Source: Flavobacteriales bacterium (GTDB lineage Bacteria > Bacteroidota > Bacteroidia > Flavobacteriales_F > PHOS-HE28). From it: a stretch of 64,000 nucleotides of DNA. The stretch is taken from assembly GCA_020635675.1 (NCBI GenBank), contig JACJZJ010000003.1, positions 434,001-498,000 of the forward strand, given 5' to 3'. Of the stretch, positions 1 to 9,312 are shown piece after piece. Position 1 is the first letter of the stretch. Each line of letters opens with the position of its first letter. The position numbers and the translations under genes are program-made. The notes under the pieces were generated by a model. It did not search any database. It was not told the DNA's origin and saw only the letters and a list, made by a program, of their open reading frames with translations.

Positions 1-539
1 GCGTTGTAGCGACGTACACCCCGCCATTGCACGACGATCTCGTTCCCCACGGTCTGCCAGCGAACATCCTTCGAGACGAAGGAACTGGACCGGGAGCGAA
101 CATCAGTGCCGAAAGCCGCGATCGCACCGCTGTATGTCTCGGTGGAGCTCAATGGTGCATAGTTCGTGCCCGAAGGGGCGCTGCCGAACGTGATGAACCC
201 GTTCACCGAAACGTACATGGACGTTTGCGCGGTCCCAGCGAAATTGAACGTGGGGATGGTCTGGGCGGAGGAGACTTCGTCATCGAAATTGGTAAGACCG
301 AGGGCGTCCCCCCACAGCAGCGTACCTCCTGTGATGGCCGAGTAGCTCCCGGAGGATTGTGTGAAGCCGTAGGCGGTGCTTACTTGTCCGGCGAGATCCG
401 CCGGTGCAAGAAGGGTGCCTACGAAAAAGGCCCATAAAAGGGCCAGGATCATGGAGCCCGAACGAACATGCGGTCCGTTCGCGCGGGCGGGTACGCGCAC
501 CTTTCTGGGCGTACCTCGGATGCGTGGTCTTGTTTTCAT
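1..539 (-). CDS. T9SS-type secreted protein, N-terminal part (cut by left edge)
   Basis: The minus strand reads open from an ATG at 539 to the window edge, so only about 179 N-terminal residues are visible and the C-terminus is missing. The start MKTRPRIRG gives a long basic n-region. It is followed by a hydrophobic stretch (MILALLWAFFVGTLLAP) and a likely signal-peptidase site near GQVS. The mature part contains SMYVSVNGFITFGSAP and VQWRGVRRY, matching the N-terminal module of the next gene (VYVSTNGFITFGSAP, FEWRGIRRY), so the two are paralogs. ATG 539 is preferred over an internal ATG at 452 because the leader element found before three other genes of this cluster sits just upstream of 539. 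Secretion by T9SS is inferred from the paralog; the sorting domain lies outside the window. Exact function is unknown. Confidence 0.8.
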   Translation of the reverse strand, partial: MKTRPRIRGTPRKVRVPARANGPHVRSGSMILALLWAFFVGTLLAPADLAGQVSTAYGFTQSSGSYSAITGGTLLWGDALGLTNFDDEVSSAQTIPTFNFAGTAQTSMYVSVNGFITFGSAPSGTNYAPLSSTETYSGAIAAFGTDVRSRSSSFVSKDVRWQTVGNEIVVQWRGVRRYN

Positions 540-544
540 TGTCG

Positions 545-558
545 GTGTTTTGGTTGTC
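545..558 (-). promoter_or_regulatory. AACCAAAAC leader element of the left-edge gene
   Basis: The minus strand carries ACAACCAAAACAC a few bases before the ATG at 539. This is the weakest of four copies found before genes of this cluster. The other three share AAAACCAAAACCC. Its role is not known; an A-rich translation enhancer or a shared regulatory site is possible. Confidence 0.4.
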
Positions 559-821
559 TTGGAATGGTGAGTGGTGGGAGAAGTGGGGTTGCCCAAGCCT
601 TCAAAGGCTCATTTCGCGTTCCCATCGGCGACCGGCTATGCAAAATTTGATCTATCGGTATCGTCGAGTCAATAGATATCGTAGACGAACTTCCATGAAT
701 TATCGATGAATCATGTGGCTTGATCGATCCATGACAATTGTAAGTGCCTGATGGACAGGTATTCATGCGATCTGACCGTACCTACTGGACGGCAGCACGT
801 ACTTAAAACCTTGGGAAATGA
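559..821. other. Intergenic region, no gene seen
   Basis: This stretch is clearly richer in A and T than the flanking genes, as expected for the promoter of the left-edge gene. An imperfect 22-bp palindrome lies at 694-715 (18 of 22 positions symmetric, centred on ATCGAT). I found no clean TAnnTTTG box on the minus strand. Short open frames here show no coding character. Confidence 0.5.
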
Positions 822-853
822 AAAGCCCCCCGCGTTCTACGCGGGAGGCCTTT
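822..853 (-). terminator. Hairpin terminator after the 993-residue secreted protein gene
   Basis: A GC-rich stem (CCCGCG with CGCGGG, flanked by AAAGCC and GGCCTTT arms) has a 5-base TTCTA loop and ends in a T-run on the minus strand. It starts 17 bases after the stop codon at 871, as expected for an intrinsic terminator. Confidence 0.8.
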
Positions 854-870
854 CATGTCTGCCTGGGCTG

Positions 871-3852
871 TCAGCGCGCCAGCACGATCCGATGCACGCC
901 GACAGTGCCGTTCATACGGACCTGTAGGGTGTAGATGCCGTTGTTCAGGGAGCGGGCCAGCTCAAGTGTCGTATCCAGCCTGCCGTTCCGGATGATGGCG
1001 CGCCGGGCCATCACCTGTGCACCAAGCACATCGTACATCTCGATCGCAACGGTGGTCTCGCTGCTCGTCGGGTCGTTGACGGACAGGTACAGCCGATCGT
1101 CATGCACCGGATTCGGCCAAAGCGTGATGGGGGAAGGGGCCGTGTCAGCGGTGAGGCTGCGTGGTTGTGCGGATGGGGGGGTGGAAGCGGTCATGATGGT
1201 GCAGGCCGGGCCGAATGGACAATAGCTAGCGCCATTGTCGTAGCTCACCCGAACGCGCACCTCGTACATTCGCCCGTATTCCAGGGGGGCATTGGCCCAT
1301 TGGGTCAGGAGCAGGGCGGACCCCGGGTTCGAGATCCGGCGTGTCCAGGCGTTCAGAGGATCGTAGAACTCGAATTGGTACAGCACCGTGCTGCTCACAT
1401 AATCGGCCCAAAGGTGTTGGCTGCCGTCCAGTACCACGTTCGTGATGTTGCAGCTGTGGTGCGGATCGCCCGGATCGTCGACAAGTTGCGTCGTCGGGCA
1501 GTTGGCCGGGGAGGTGTCGATCATCAGGCGGCAGGCCGGGCCAAAGGCGCTGTAGACGCCGTTCACCATGGTACGTACCCGAACGTTCAGCAGCAGGTTA
1601 TGCGGAAGCGGATAGGAAATGATGTTGCTCAACCGGATATAGCTGCACCGGGCAGGGCCAAAAGGAAAGAGGTAGTTGTTCGTCGCATGGCTGATGAACA
1701 CCCTTCTGCTGTAGGAACCGTTCGGGTCGAAGAACCAGAATTGGTAGCCGTCATCGGTCTGGTCGCCCACACCCCATTGTGCGCTCACGGTCGCGTTCTC
1801 CACCGCACCGATCCAGTCCGTGGGCAGAAGGTCCATCAGGTCGCACCGGCTGGGCTTGATGCGGTCCGTACCCAGCGGCAGACAGAACTCCCCGCCATTG
1901 GCGATCTGACTGGTGGCGCCGAACAGGCCCGCCTCGCCGTTGTCGATGATCCTGTCGCCATCGGCCGTACGCAACACGTACCCGCCATTGCCAAAGTCAC
2001 AGCACATACCGTCACCGAAGGCATCGGAAACGACCAGTCGATAGCAGCCATCCGGAAGGCAGCGAGCCTCGGTCACGGTCACATTGTTGCCATAGCCGCT
2101 GCCGGAACATACCGGAGCGCCTCCGCCAGCGGGTACGATCACCCAACTGGTCTGGGAACCCTGGCCGTCCGTCGTGAGGTCCAGGACCACCTCGTTCTGG
2201 GAGCAGCCCAGGGGCGTGCCCAGGCATACACAATCGGCGTCCCAGGTATCGCCCACCGTGTTCGGGTCCCCGTCATCGCAGATCGTGCCTTCGAACGCGG
2301 TGCCACCCGGTGTTCCGGCACAATCGCGTTCCAGGATATCGATGCGGACGAGTCTCACCCTGCCATGCTCGCCGAGGTGATCGTCACATACCGTCAGCGT
2401 CCAGACGCCATTGGGATCTCCGCTGAAACCGGCCAGGCTTTGTTCGGGTGCATAGGTGCCAGTCAGATCGTTCCCGGGGTTGGCGGGCAGGCTGGATAGA
2501 GGAGGGGCTCCATCGCTCAGACGGAAGACATGGTCGGGACAGGAGGAGGGGGCACCGTAGTTGTCCCCATGCCCGCCGCGGTTCAGGACCAGGTCGCGCG
2601 TTTGACCACCCGGGGAGGTCAGCACCACGCGCAGGTCCGAGCGGTCGGTGTGCTCGATGATCAGGTCGATACCCGCCAGAAAGGCCTGGTGAGGAGCAGG
2701 CCCCAGCGTGTTCGGGACACCCGAAACGCCGACCTCCGCGTGCGCCGCTTCTCCGTTCAGGCACCCCTTGTCCGGGATCGCGATCCCGGGAGCCGCGCAA
2801 GCTCCGTTCGCCAGGCAGTTCTGCGCGGAGAAGGGTCCCAGGATCCCCGTACAGGCCCCTGTGCCATTGGGAACGATCCTGAGCAGGACCGCGGTCCCTG
2901 CGGCGAACGGCCCCACGAGCCGGACGCCCGGCGTGATGTTGGTGGCCACCACGCCGCCGCCGACCAATTCCACGTTCGCGGAGGCGGCGTTCAATGCGGA
3001 CAAGGCCAGTTGCACCGAGAATTGACCATGGATGCAGTCCGTGATCGTGAAGGCCTGCGTGAACCGAGGCGGCACACAGGTCGGGAGCCACCGGTAGGTG
3101 CGGCCTGCTGCAGGAGAGGCCACGGGCGGAGCGCTCGTGAAGCGCATGGTGCTCTGCGGTTGCGTACCGGCATCGGGAAGGGCCCAACTCCCCTGACCCG
3201 CGCTGCACGTCAGCGCGTTGAGGTCGTCGGGCAGGGTGCCGCCCGCACCACGCAACCCCACCTGTGGGAACTGGCTGTTGGACGGGTTCACCTGTTGCAT
3301 GCTCCCGTAGGTCATCCGGACCGCGCCCGTCGCGAGGTCAAGGCCGAGTTGGAATTGGAGGCGCTCCTGGGTACCACCGACATAGCGTCGGATCCCGCGC
3401 CATTCGAACACGGCCTCCTGTCCCCTGAGGGACCAGGACACCTGGCGCACGATGGAGATGTCACCATTGTTCCGCAGATTGGCGGCGAACACAGCGATCG
3501 CACCAGCGCTTCCGGCCGTGCTGTTCAGTGGGCGATAGACATCCACTGCGGGTGCGGAGCCGAACGTGATGAAGCCGTTCGTACTCACGTATACCTTGGT
3601 CTGGTAGGCTCCATCGTACCAGAACGGTCCCGGAAGCTCCACCGCGTACACGGCGTCATCGAAGGCGCCGGAACAAAGCACGGTGCCGCCGCTCAGTGGA
3701 GCGTAGTTCTCCAAGGTGTTCTGGATCGTGTAGCTCGCCACCTGGGCCCTGGCCGGGCCGATGGTCAGGGCGATGGCAAGGCAGGTGAACGGCAATGGAC
3801 CTACGGTCCGAATGGTTCCGTTCGCATGGTCGAAGGAGGAGGCGATGCGCAT
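871..3852 (-). CDS. T9SS cargo protein with P-domain and type A sorting domain
   Basis: This 993-residue protein is predicted to be exported and then secreted or surface-anchored by T9SS. From ATG 3852 the order is as follows. A signal peptide ends near ARAQ (residues 1-37). An N-terminal sandwich module is shared with the left-edge gene (VYVSTNGFITFGSAP). A proprotein-convertase P-domain-like module lies at about residues 350-507 (LTSPGG, LNRGGHGDNYG, DPNGVWTLTVCDD). A glycine- and cysteine-rich module at about 551-643 (FGDGMCCDFGNGGY) recurs in the next gene upstream. Two Fn3-like segments follow. The C-terminal sorting domain (ITLWPNPVHDD, ending GIYTLQVRM) starts near residue 905. The frame stays open to 3966, but that extension would place 38 residues before a normal signal peptide. 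No catalytic domain is visible, so an adhesin or structural role is the best inference. Confidence 0.85.
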   Translation of the reverse strand: MRIASSFDHANGTIRTVGPLPFTCLAIALTIGPARAQVASYTIQNTLENYAPLSGGTVLCSGAFDDAVYAVELPGPFWYDGAYQTKVYVSTNGFITFGSAPAVDVYRPLNSTAGSAGAIAVFAANLRNNGDISIVRQVSWSLRGQEAVFEWRGIRRYVGGTQERLQFQLGLDLATGAVRMTYGSMQQVNPSNSQFPQVGLRGAGGTLPDDLNALTCSAGQGSWALPDAGTQPQSTMRFTSAPPVASPAAGRTYRWLPTCVPPRFTQAFTITDCIHGQFSVQLALSALNAASANVELVGGGVVATNITPGVRLVGPFAAGTAVLLRIVPNGTGACTGILGPFSAQNCLANGACAAPGIAIPDKGCLNGEAAHAEVGVSGVPNTLGPAPHQAFLAGIDLIIEHTDRSDLRVVLTSPGGQTRDLVLNRGGHGDNYGAPSSCPDHVFRLSDGAPPLSSLPANPGNDLTGTYAPEQSLAGFSGDPNGVWTLTVCDDHLGEHGRVRLVRIDILERDCAGTPGGTAFEGTICDDGDPNTVGDTWDADCVCLGTPLGCSQNEVVLDLTTDGQGSQTSWVIVPAGGGAPVCSGSGYGNNVTVTEARCLPDGCYRLVVSDAFGDGMCCDFGNGGYVLRTADGDRIIDNGEAGLFGATSQIANGGEFCLPLGTDRIKPSRCDLMDLLPTDWIGAVENATVSAQWGVGDQTDDGYQFWFFDPNGSYSRRVFISHATNNYLFPFGPARCSYIRLSNIISYPLPHNLLLNVRVRTMVNGVYSAFGPACRLMIDTSPANCPTTQLVDDPGDPHHSCNITNVVLDGSQHLWADYVSSTVLYQFEFYDPLNAWTRRISNPGSALLLTQWANAPLEYGRMYEVRVRVSYDNGASYCPFGPACTIMTASTPPSAQPRSLTADTAPSPITLWPNPVHDDRLYLSVNDPTSSETTVAIEMYDVLGAQVMARRAIIRNGRLDTTLELARSLNNGIYTLQVRMNGTVGVHRIVLAR

Positions 3853-3996
3853 GATCGGGTCTATTGCGCTTGCTACGGAGCCTGATCGCACCCTGTTCCG
3901 TGGAACGCATGAAAGATCGATGAAAAGGGATGGGGCGTGCGTTCGGTTCGACGATCCGGAACGCATGGCCCGCTCCTGTCATTGGGATGAGAAAAG

Positions 3997-4025
3997 AAAA
4001 GCCCCGGCGCATTGCCGGGGCTTTT
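3997..4025 (-). terminator. Hairpin terminator after the 1304-residue secreted protein gene
   Basis: The 12-bp perfect stem AAAAGCCCCGGC / GCCGGGGCTTTT has a 5-base GCATT loop. It lies 23 bases beyond the stop at 4048 on the minus strand, and the T-rich side suits transcription in that direction. Confidence 0.85.
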
Positions 4026-4047
4026 CCTCGAAGAAGGTGGTATGGGC

Positions 4048-7000
4048 CTACCTGTTGATCACCAGGCGCTGGGTCCAGGTGTGACCGGCGGCCGTGGCGT
4101 TCACGGTGTAGAGTCCGCTGGCAAGCTCCTTGTCCAGCTGCAGCACCGTGTTCAGGGTACCATCCTGGGCGCCCACATTGCGGGTCATCACCAGTTTGCC
4201 GAACATGTCGTAGACCTCGATGCTCACGTTCACCTCACCCTCGGGCAGGTCGTTCATGGTCAGGTAGACCTGCTCGCCGTTGGTCGGGTTGGGGAAGAGG
4301 GTGATGCCGGCATCGCCGTTGGTCAGCACCGCATCGCGGTTCTGCGCGGCGGGCGGGTCCACGATGGTCACCTTGCAGCTGTCGCCGAAGGCGCAGTAGG
4401 TGGCGCCGTTGTCGAAGCTGGCACGCACCAGCACGTCGTAGCTCTTGGGCGCCTCCAGGGGATAGTTGGTCCAGTTGAGGATCACGCCTGCACTGGAGCT
4501 GGCGATGTTCCGGGTGAAGCCCTCGGCGAAGATGCGGAAGCTGAACTGGTACTTGTTGGCACCGCTCACCGGGTAGCAGTACACCTTGTCGGATCCACCA
4601 AAGGTGCGGTCCACGTCACAGCTGTAGTTGGGGCTGTTGGGGTTGTCGATCAGCATGGTGGTGGGGCAGGCCGGAGGCGTGCTTGCCAGCATGAAGCGAC
4701 AGGCCGGACCGAACTGGCTGTAGGCACCGTTCACGCGGCTGCGGACGCGCACGTTCAGAAGCACGTCGTAGGGCAGCGGGAAGGTCACCATGGAGCTCAG
4801 CAACAGGTGGCAGGCACGCGTGGGGCCCGGAGGACCGTAACCACCGGAGGTGGCATGGTTGCGGAAGATGCGGCGGTTGTAGCCACCATCGGGGTTGAGG
4901 AACCAGAACTGATAGCCGTCGTCGGTCTGGTCGCCCACGCCCCATTCGGCGCTCACGGCCGGGTTGGGGCTGGCCACGATGAACTCGCTGGGGGTCCAGT
5001 CCTCCCGGTCGCAATCCTGGAAGATCACGTGGTCGGAGCCGATGGGCACATGGAAGGGCAGGCCGGTGGAGCTGCTGGATCCGAATGCGCCATCCTCCCA
5101 GTTGTCGATGATGCGATCACCGTTGGCGGCCTTCAGGCGGTAGCCGCCGTTGCCGTAGGAGCAGCACATGCCGTCACCGAAGCCGTCGAAGAAGGTCAGC
5201 ACATAGTCACCGTCCAGCAGGCAGCAGGCCTCGGCGTAGCTCATGTTGTCGCCGTAGCCGTCGCCGGTGCAGACGGGGGTGCTCAGGCCGAAGGGCACGA
5301 TCTCCCAGCTGGTCTCACTGCCGTAGCTGTCGGTGCCGATCTCCACCGTCACGTTGTTGTCCACGCAGGGCGGCACGATGTTGCCGGCGCAGGCCACCTC
5401 CATCACGAAGTTGCCCGTGGCAACGCCGTAGCCGAACACGTGGATCGTGTAGGTGGTGCCCGCGGTGCTGGCCCAGGTCACCTGGCTCTGCAGTCCGCAG
5501 TCGTCATCGTTGCCGCCTTCGCATACGAAGCCGCCGCAGCTACCGGTGTAGATGTGGAGCTTGGTGTCGTAGCTGGAGCCGCAGAGAGAGACGGTCATGT
5601 CGCCGCCCGAACCGGTCACGGTGTACCAGACACCCGGCGCACCGCTCGTGGTGCCGCAGCTGGCCAGGGCGTCCGCATCGAAGGTGGCGCCCGTGGTCGA
5701 ACCCAGGGTCACGCTGTTGCAGCTCACGGCGATGGCGCTGGCGCAATCGTCATTGGGCGGCGGACAGGTGTAGCTGAAGCTGCCCAGGTCGAGGTCGCAC
5801 AGGGCGTCGTTCTCGTGGTTCACGGTGATGTCCACCGAGCTGCCACTGGGGTAGGGGCCCATCTGGTAGGGATTGCCCGAACCATCGACGGCGGCGTACT
5901 CCACGCCGTTCACATCACTGCTCAGGTCCACCGTGGCGCCATTGCCCGTGCTGGTCACGTCCACGTTCACATAGAACTGGTCGTTCGCGCAGTCGGGCAC
6001 CAGGGTCGGGGTCGCCGTCGGGGAGGAGCAGGCCTCGCGCACGCAGATGTCGAAGGTGCCGGTGCTCAACTCGCCGGTAAGCACTCGGACGTAGTAGGTC
6101 ACGCCGGGGTCCGTATCGATGAGCACATCGGTGCCGCTCGTGTACGTGTCGTTGCATTCCACTTCGGCACCGCCGCATCCCACTTCGTAGAGGGCGTAGC
6201 CGATGCCCGAGGCCGTGCCTTCGGTGATGTTCAGGACCACGTCACCCGAAGGTGTTCCGGGAGCCGTGAACCAGTAGTACACATCCGGCAGGGTGGCGAA
6301 GGGGCTGAAGCAACCCGGATTGGGGGAGCTCGCCGCGGCGCAATCGTTCGTGCCGGCGACAGGTGCGCAGATGGGTCCCACGCCGAGGCCGATGGCGGCG
6401 GCGCAGTCGTCATTGGTCGGCACAGGCAGGCAAAGCGGTGCACAGGTCAGGTGCAGGTTGAAGTCGCCTGTGGTACTGGGGCTCGCACCGGACTGGTAGC
6501 CGTGCACGAACACGTAGTAGTCCGTGCCGCTGTAGGCATTGAACACGACACGACTGCGGAAGGAGCCCGTCGCGCAGGCGGGGGTCATGTCGTCATTGCC
6601 GGTAATGCAGTTCAATACGCCGCAGGAACCGTCGTACACGGTCAAGCGCGTATCGTAACCCACGCCACCCGGATCGCAGGTGGTGATCGTCACCTCGTTG
6701 TCATCGCCGGCATAGTGGTACCATACGCCGCGCTGCTGGCCAACGGTGCCGCCGGAGCCGCAGTCCGCCCACCCGGCATCGATCGTGCTGCCGGTCGAAG
6801 TACCGCTCACCACCTGATCACCGCCGGAGCAGCTGGGCAGATCGAGCGCTCCGCTGCAATCGTCGTTGCAGAGCACGCCAGCGCCGTAGAAGGAGCCAAG
6901 TGCGAGGTCGCAATCGCTGTCGGATTCGTGCAACATGGTCAGGGCCACGGATATGCCGATCGGATACGGGCCCATCACATAGGGATTGGCCGAACCGTCC

Positions 7001-7962
7001 ACGGCGGAATATTCGACGCCGTTCTCATCGCTGCTCAGGTCAACGGTGGCGCCGCTGCCGGTGCCGGTCACGGTCACTTCCACCGTGAAGGTGCCCGTGC
7101 CGCAATCCACCACCTGGGCTGTTGTACCGGAGGGCGGGGTGCAGGCCACCACGCTCCAGGCGAGCGTGTAGGTGCCGGAACTGCTGGCATAACCGTCCTG
7201 CAGCCAGTACACCGTCTGGGTGGTGCCCGTGGTGTTCATCCAGATCACGTCCTGGATATCCGGGTCATCGAAACAGGCGATCGATGTGGCGCCGGGGCAG
7301 GAGCCACCGTAGGCGACCTCCACCTGGGAGTCATAGTTGTTCACCGTCTGGCCGATGGTCAATTGGCTGCCATCGGGCACATCGATGTAGTAGATCACGT
7401 CATTTGCTGTATTCGCATCACAGCTGGGGGCGTAATCGTCGGTCGCGCTCGACGTCGAGGCGCTGATCGGGCTGGTCAAGGTGGCCAGGTCCGTGCCCGG
7501 GCATACATCATTGGCCGGTGGTGGTGGTGGAGCACAGGTGATGCTCACCGTGGTGCATCCGCTCATGCTTCCGCAAGCTGCACTGGAGTGCCGGTAGAAG
7601 CGGTACGTGGCGGATGTCGTCGGCATGTACACCACTGGAGATACACCCCAAGCATACGGTGTCGTACCGGACGCATCACTGATGGTGATGAAGTAGCCCG
7701 CGGAGCTGGTGAAGGTGTAGGACACGCCGGCGGTCAGCGCCACATTGGAATATTCGCTCGCGTATGCGCAGGTAGTAATGTTCTCCGCGCTTCCGGTGCA
7801 AACCGGGGTGAACGTTCCCGAAGGATAAGGGCTGGAGTAAACATTCGATAGGCACTGCCCGGAGGCGGCACCCGCACCAAGCAGTGCGAAGGCCAATGCA
7901 CCGAGCCACGGCTTCATGCCACGGCCCTTTGCCTTTTTTCGAGTTCGACTTTTTCTCATCAT
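4048..7962 (-). CDS. T9SS cargo protein with repeated PPC-like modules
   Basis: This 1304-residue exported protein has the start MMRKSRTRKK, chosen because the AACCAAAAC leader lies at exactly the same distance from ATG 7962 as from the start of the 2729-residue gene. An internal ATG at 7917 (MKPWLG) is the alternative. The signal peptide core is LGALAFALLGAGAASGQ. An N-terminal module at about residues 36-145 resembles the triple repeat of the 2729-residue protein. At least four segments opening with NDxC/NDDC follow (about 146-275, 363-508, 515-647, 737-858). They look like pre-peptidase C-terminal (PPC) beta-sandwiches (FDTRL-like TRLTVYDGSC, TDYYVFVHGY). A module with FGDGMCCSYGNGGY lies at 867-960. 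The type A sorting domain (ITLFPNPTNGEQ) starts near 1216. There is no enzyme motif; surface adhesion or matrix formation is inferred. Confidence 0.85.
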   Translation of the reverse strand: MMRKSRTRKKAKGRGMKPWLGALAFALLGAGAASGQCLSNVYSSPYPSGTFTPVCTGSAENITTCAYASEYSNVALTAGVSYTFTSSAGYFITISDASGTTPYAWGVSPVVYMPTTSATYRFYRHSSAACGSMSGCTTVSITCAPPPPPANDVCPGTDLATLTSPISASTSSATDDYAPSCDANTANDVIYYIDVPDGSQLTIGQTVNNYDSQVEVAYGGSCPGATSIACFDDPDIQDVIWMNTTGTTQTVYWLQDGYASSSGTYTLAWSVVACTPPSGTTAQVVDCGTGTFTVEVTVTGTGSGATVDLSSDENGVEYSAVDGSANPYVMGPYPIGISVALTMLHESDSDCDLALGSFYGAGVLCNDDCSGALDLPSCSGGDQVVSGTSTGSTIDAGWADCGSGGTVGQQRGVWYHYAGDDNEVTITTCDPGGVGYDTRLTVYDGSCGVLNCITGNDDMTPACATGSFRSRVVFNAYSGTDYYVFVHGYQSGASPSTTGDFNLHLTCAPLCLPVPTNDDCAAAIGLGVGPICAPVAGTNDCAAASSPNPGCFSPFATLPDVYYWFTAPGTPSGDVVLNITEGTASGIGYALYEVGCGGAEVECNDTYTSGTDVLIDTDPGVTYYVRVLTGELSTGTFDICVREACSSPTATPTLVPDCANDQFYVNVDVTSTGNGATVDLSSDVNGVEYAAVDGSGNPYQMGPYPSGSSVDITVNHENDALCDLDLGSFSYTCPPPNDDCASAIAVSCNSVTLGSTTGATFDADALASCGTTSGAPGVWYTVTGSGGDMTVSLCGSSYDTKLHIYTGSCGGFVCEGGNDDDCGLQSQVTWASTAGTTYTIHVFGYGVATGNFVMEVACAGNIVPPCVDNNVTVEIGTDSYGSETSWEIVPFGLSTPVCTGDGYGDNMSYAEACCLLDGDYVLTFFDGFGDGMCCSYGNGGYRLKAANGDRIIDNWEDGAFGSSSSTGLPFHVPIGSDHVIFQDCDREDWTPSEFIVASPNPAVSAEWGVGDQTDDGYQFWFLNPDGGYNRRIFRNHATSGGYGPPGPTRACHLLLSSMVTFPLPYDVLLNVRVRSRVNGAYSQFGPACRFMLASTPPACPTTMLIDNPNSPNYSCDVDRTFGGSDKVYCYPVSGANKYQFSFRIFAEGFTRNIASSSAGVILNWTNYPLEAPKSYDVLVRASFDNGATYCAFGDSCKVTIVDPPAAQNRDAVLTNGDAGITLFPNPTNGEQVYLTMNDLPEGEVNVSIEVYDMFGKLVMTRNVGAQDGTLNTVLQLDKELASGLYTVNATAAGHTWTQRLVINR

Positions 7963-7967
7963 AGGAT

Positions 7968-7985
7968 CAGGGTTTTGGTTTTCGG
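7968..7985 (-). promoter_or_regulatory. AACCAAAAC leader element of the 1304-residue protein gene
   Basis: On the plus strand these 18 bases read CAGGGTTTTGGTTTTCGG. The identical 18-mer occurs at 16395-16412 before the 2729-residue protein gene, with the same 5-base gap to the ATG. No Shine-Dalgarno sequence is present. Function is inferred from conservation only. Confidence 0.55.
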
Positions 7986-8134
7986 ATGGGAGATGCTCCC
8001 CAGGTCCTTGGATCGCTGAACAATGGAAATTCGACGACGGACGGACGGGGGGTTAGGGTGAGTTGAGCTGGTAAGGTACCAAGCAGGTCCATGTGATGCA
8101 AACGTTGTTCAAAAATGAACGGTGTTGCACCCCG

Positions 8135-8179
8135 AAAAAGGGCGAGGCCCCCGCGAAATGCGGGGGCCTCGCCCTTTTT
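8135..8179 (-). terminator. Hairpin terminator after the 2729-residue secreted protein gene
   Basis: A perfect 20-bp stem from AAAAAGGGCGAGG to CCTCGCCCTTTTT closes a 5-base GAAAT loop, with T-runs on either strand. It lies 20 bases past the stop at 8200 on the minus strand. Its symmetry would allow termination in both directions. Confidence 0.9.
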
Positions 8180-8199
8180 GGATCGTTCCGTAGGTCGCC

Positions 8200-9312
8200 T
8201 TACTGCACGTTCACGCGCTGCTGGTAGACCTTGTCGTTCACGGTGACGTTCACCAGGTAGATGCCGCTGGCCACGCCCTGCATGTCCAGCACGGTGTTGA
8301 ACACCTCCCCGCTGTTGTCCTGCTCGATGCTGCGGATGCGCTTGCCGAACATGTCGTAGACATCGATCGTCACGCGCTGCGTGTCATCGGTCAGGCCGTT
8401 GAGCAGCAGGTTCACCTGTCCGTCGCGCACCGGGTTGGGCCAGAGCATCAGCTCGGAACCATCGGGCAGCATCTCGGAACGGTTGGCCAGGGCGCTCGAC
8501 GGGTTCTGGATGGTGACCTGGCAGACCGGGCCGCAATAGCCGCTCCACTGGCCGTTCACCAGGCAGTTCACGTCCACGTCGTAGGTCACGCCGTCCTGCA
8601 GCGGGTAGGTCACCCAGTTGAGCACCAGCGCGTAGCTCGGCTTGGTGATGATCCGGGTGAAGCCCTCGCCGATGTTCACGAAGCGGAACTGGTACTGGGT
8701 GGCGCCCACCACGGGCTGGGCCCAGACCTTGTCGCTGCCGCCGAAGGCGCGCGTCACACCACAGCTGTGGGTGGGCAGGGTGATGTCGTCGATCAGACCG
8801 GTGCAGCCGGGCACCTGGTTGGGATCGATGCCCATCTCACAACCCGCACCCCAATGGTCGTCCCCGTAGCCGGCGGCGCCCTGGTCCACACGCACACGTG
8901 CGAAGTAGGTCACACCGGGCAGCAGCGGATAGGTCACCATGTCACCGAACTTGACCCAGTTGTAGGGCCGAGCAATGCGGCGGATGAAGCCGGCGTCCGG
9001 ATCGGCGAACTCGAACTGGTAACCGGCCACGCCACCCACGGGCGAGGTGTACACCTTGCTCTGGAGCGTGTTGGTGAACACGTTGCACTCGCTGGGCTGG
9101 ATGTTGCTGGGGCCGCTGGGCAGATCGAACTCATGGCCGTTCACATAAATGGCGGTCTGCGGTGAGAATGTCGGCGAAGCGAAGCCGTCGATCGTACCAT
9201 CGAAGTTGTCGCCGATCAGCGTGCCGCCGTTCTCGTTGCGCAGGCGCCAGGAGCCGTTGCCGTTGCCGGTGTTGCTCAGACCATCACCCAGGAAGTCGTA
9301 CAGGAAGAAGTA
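8200..9312 (-). repeat. Near-identical 3' module, copy 1 of 3
   Basis: The last ~1.1 kb of this gene is almost identical at base level to 24583-25693 and largely to 16690-17800. Differences are isolated substitutions, including many synonymous ones. It encodes the Fn3-like segments and the sorting domain (SALANRSEMLPDGSEL). Confidence 0.85.

Noticed and set aside
4012..7851. A 1279-codon open frame on the plus strand
   Set aside because: It lies wholly antisense to the 1304-residue secreted protein and is rich in His, Ala, Gly and Val in a monotonous pattern, as expected for the complement of GC-rich codons. It has no signal peptide or domain.
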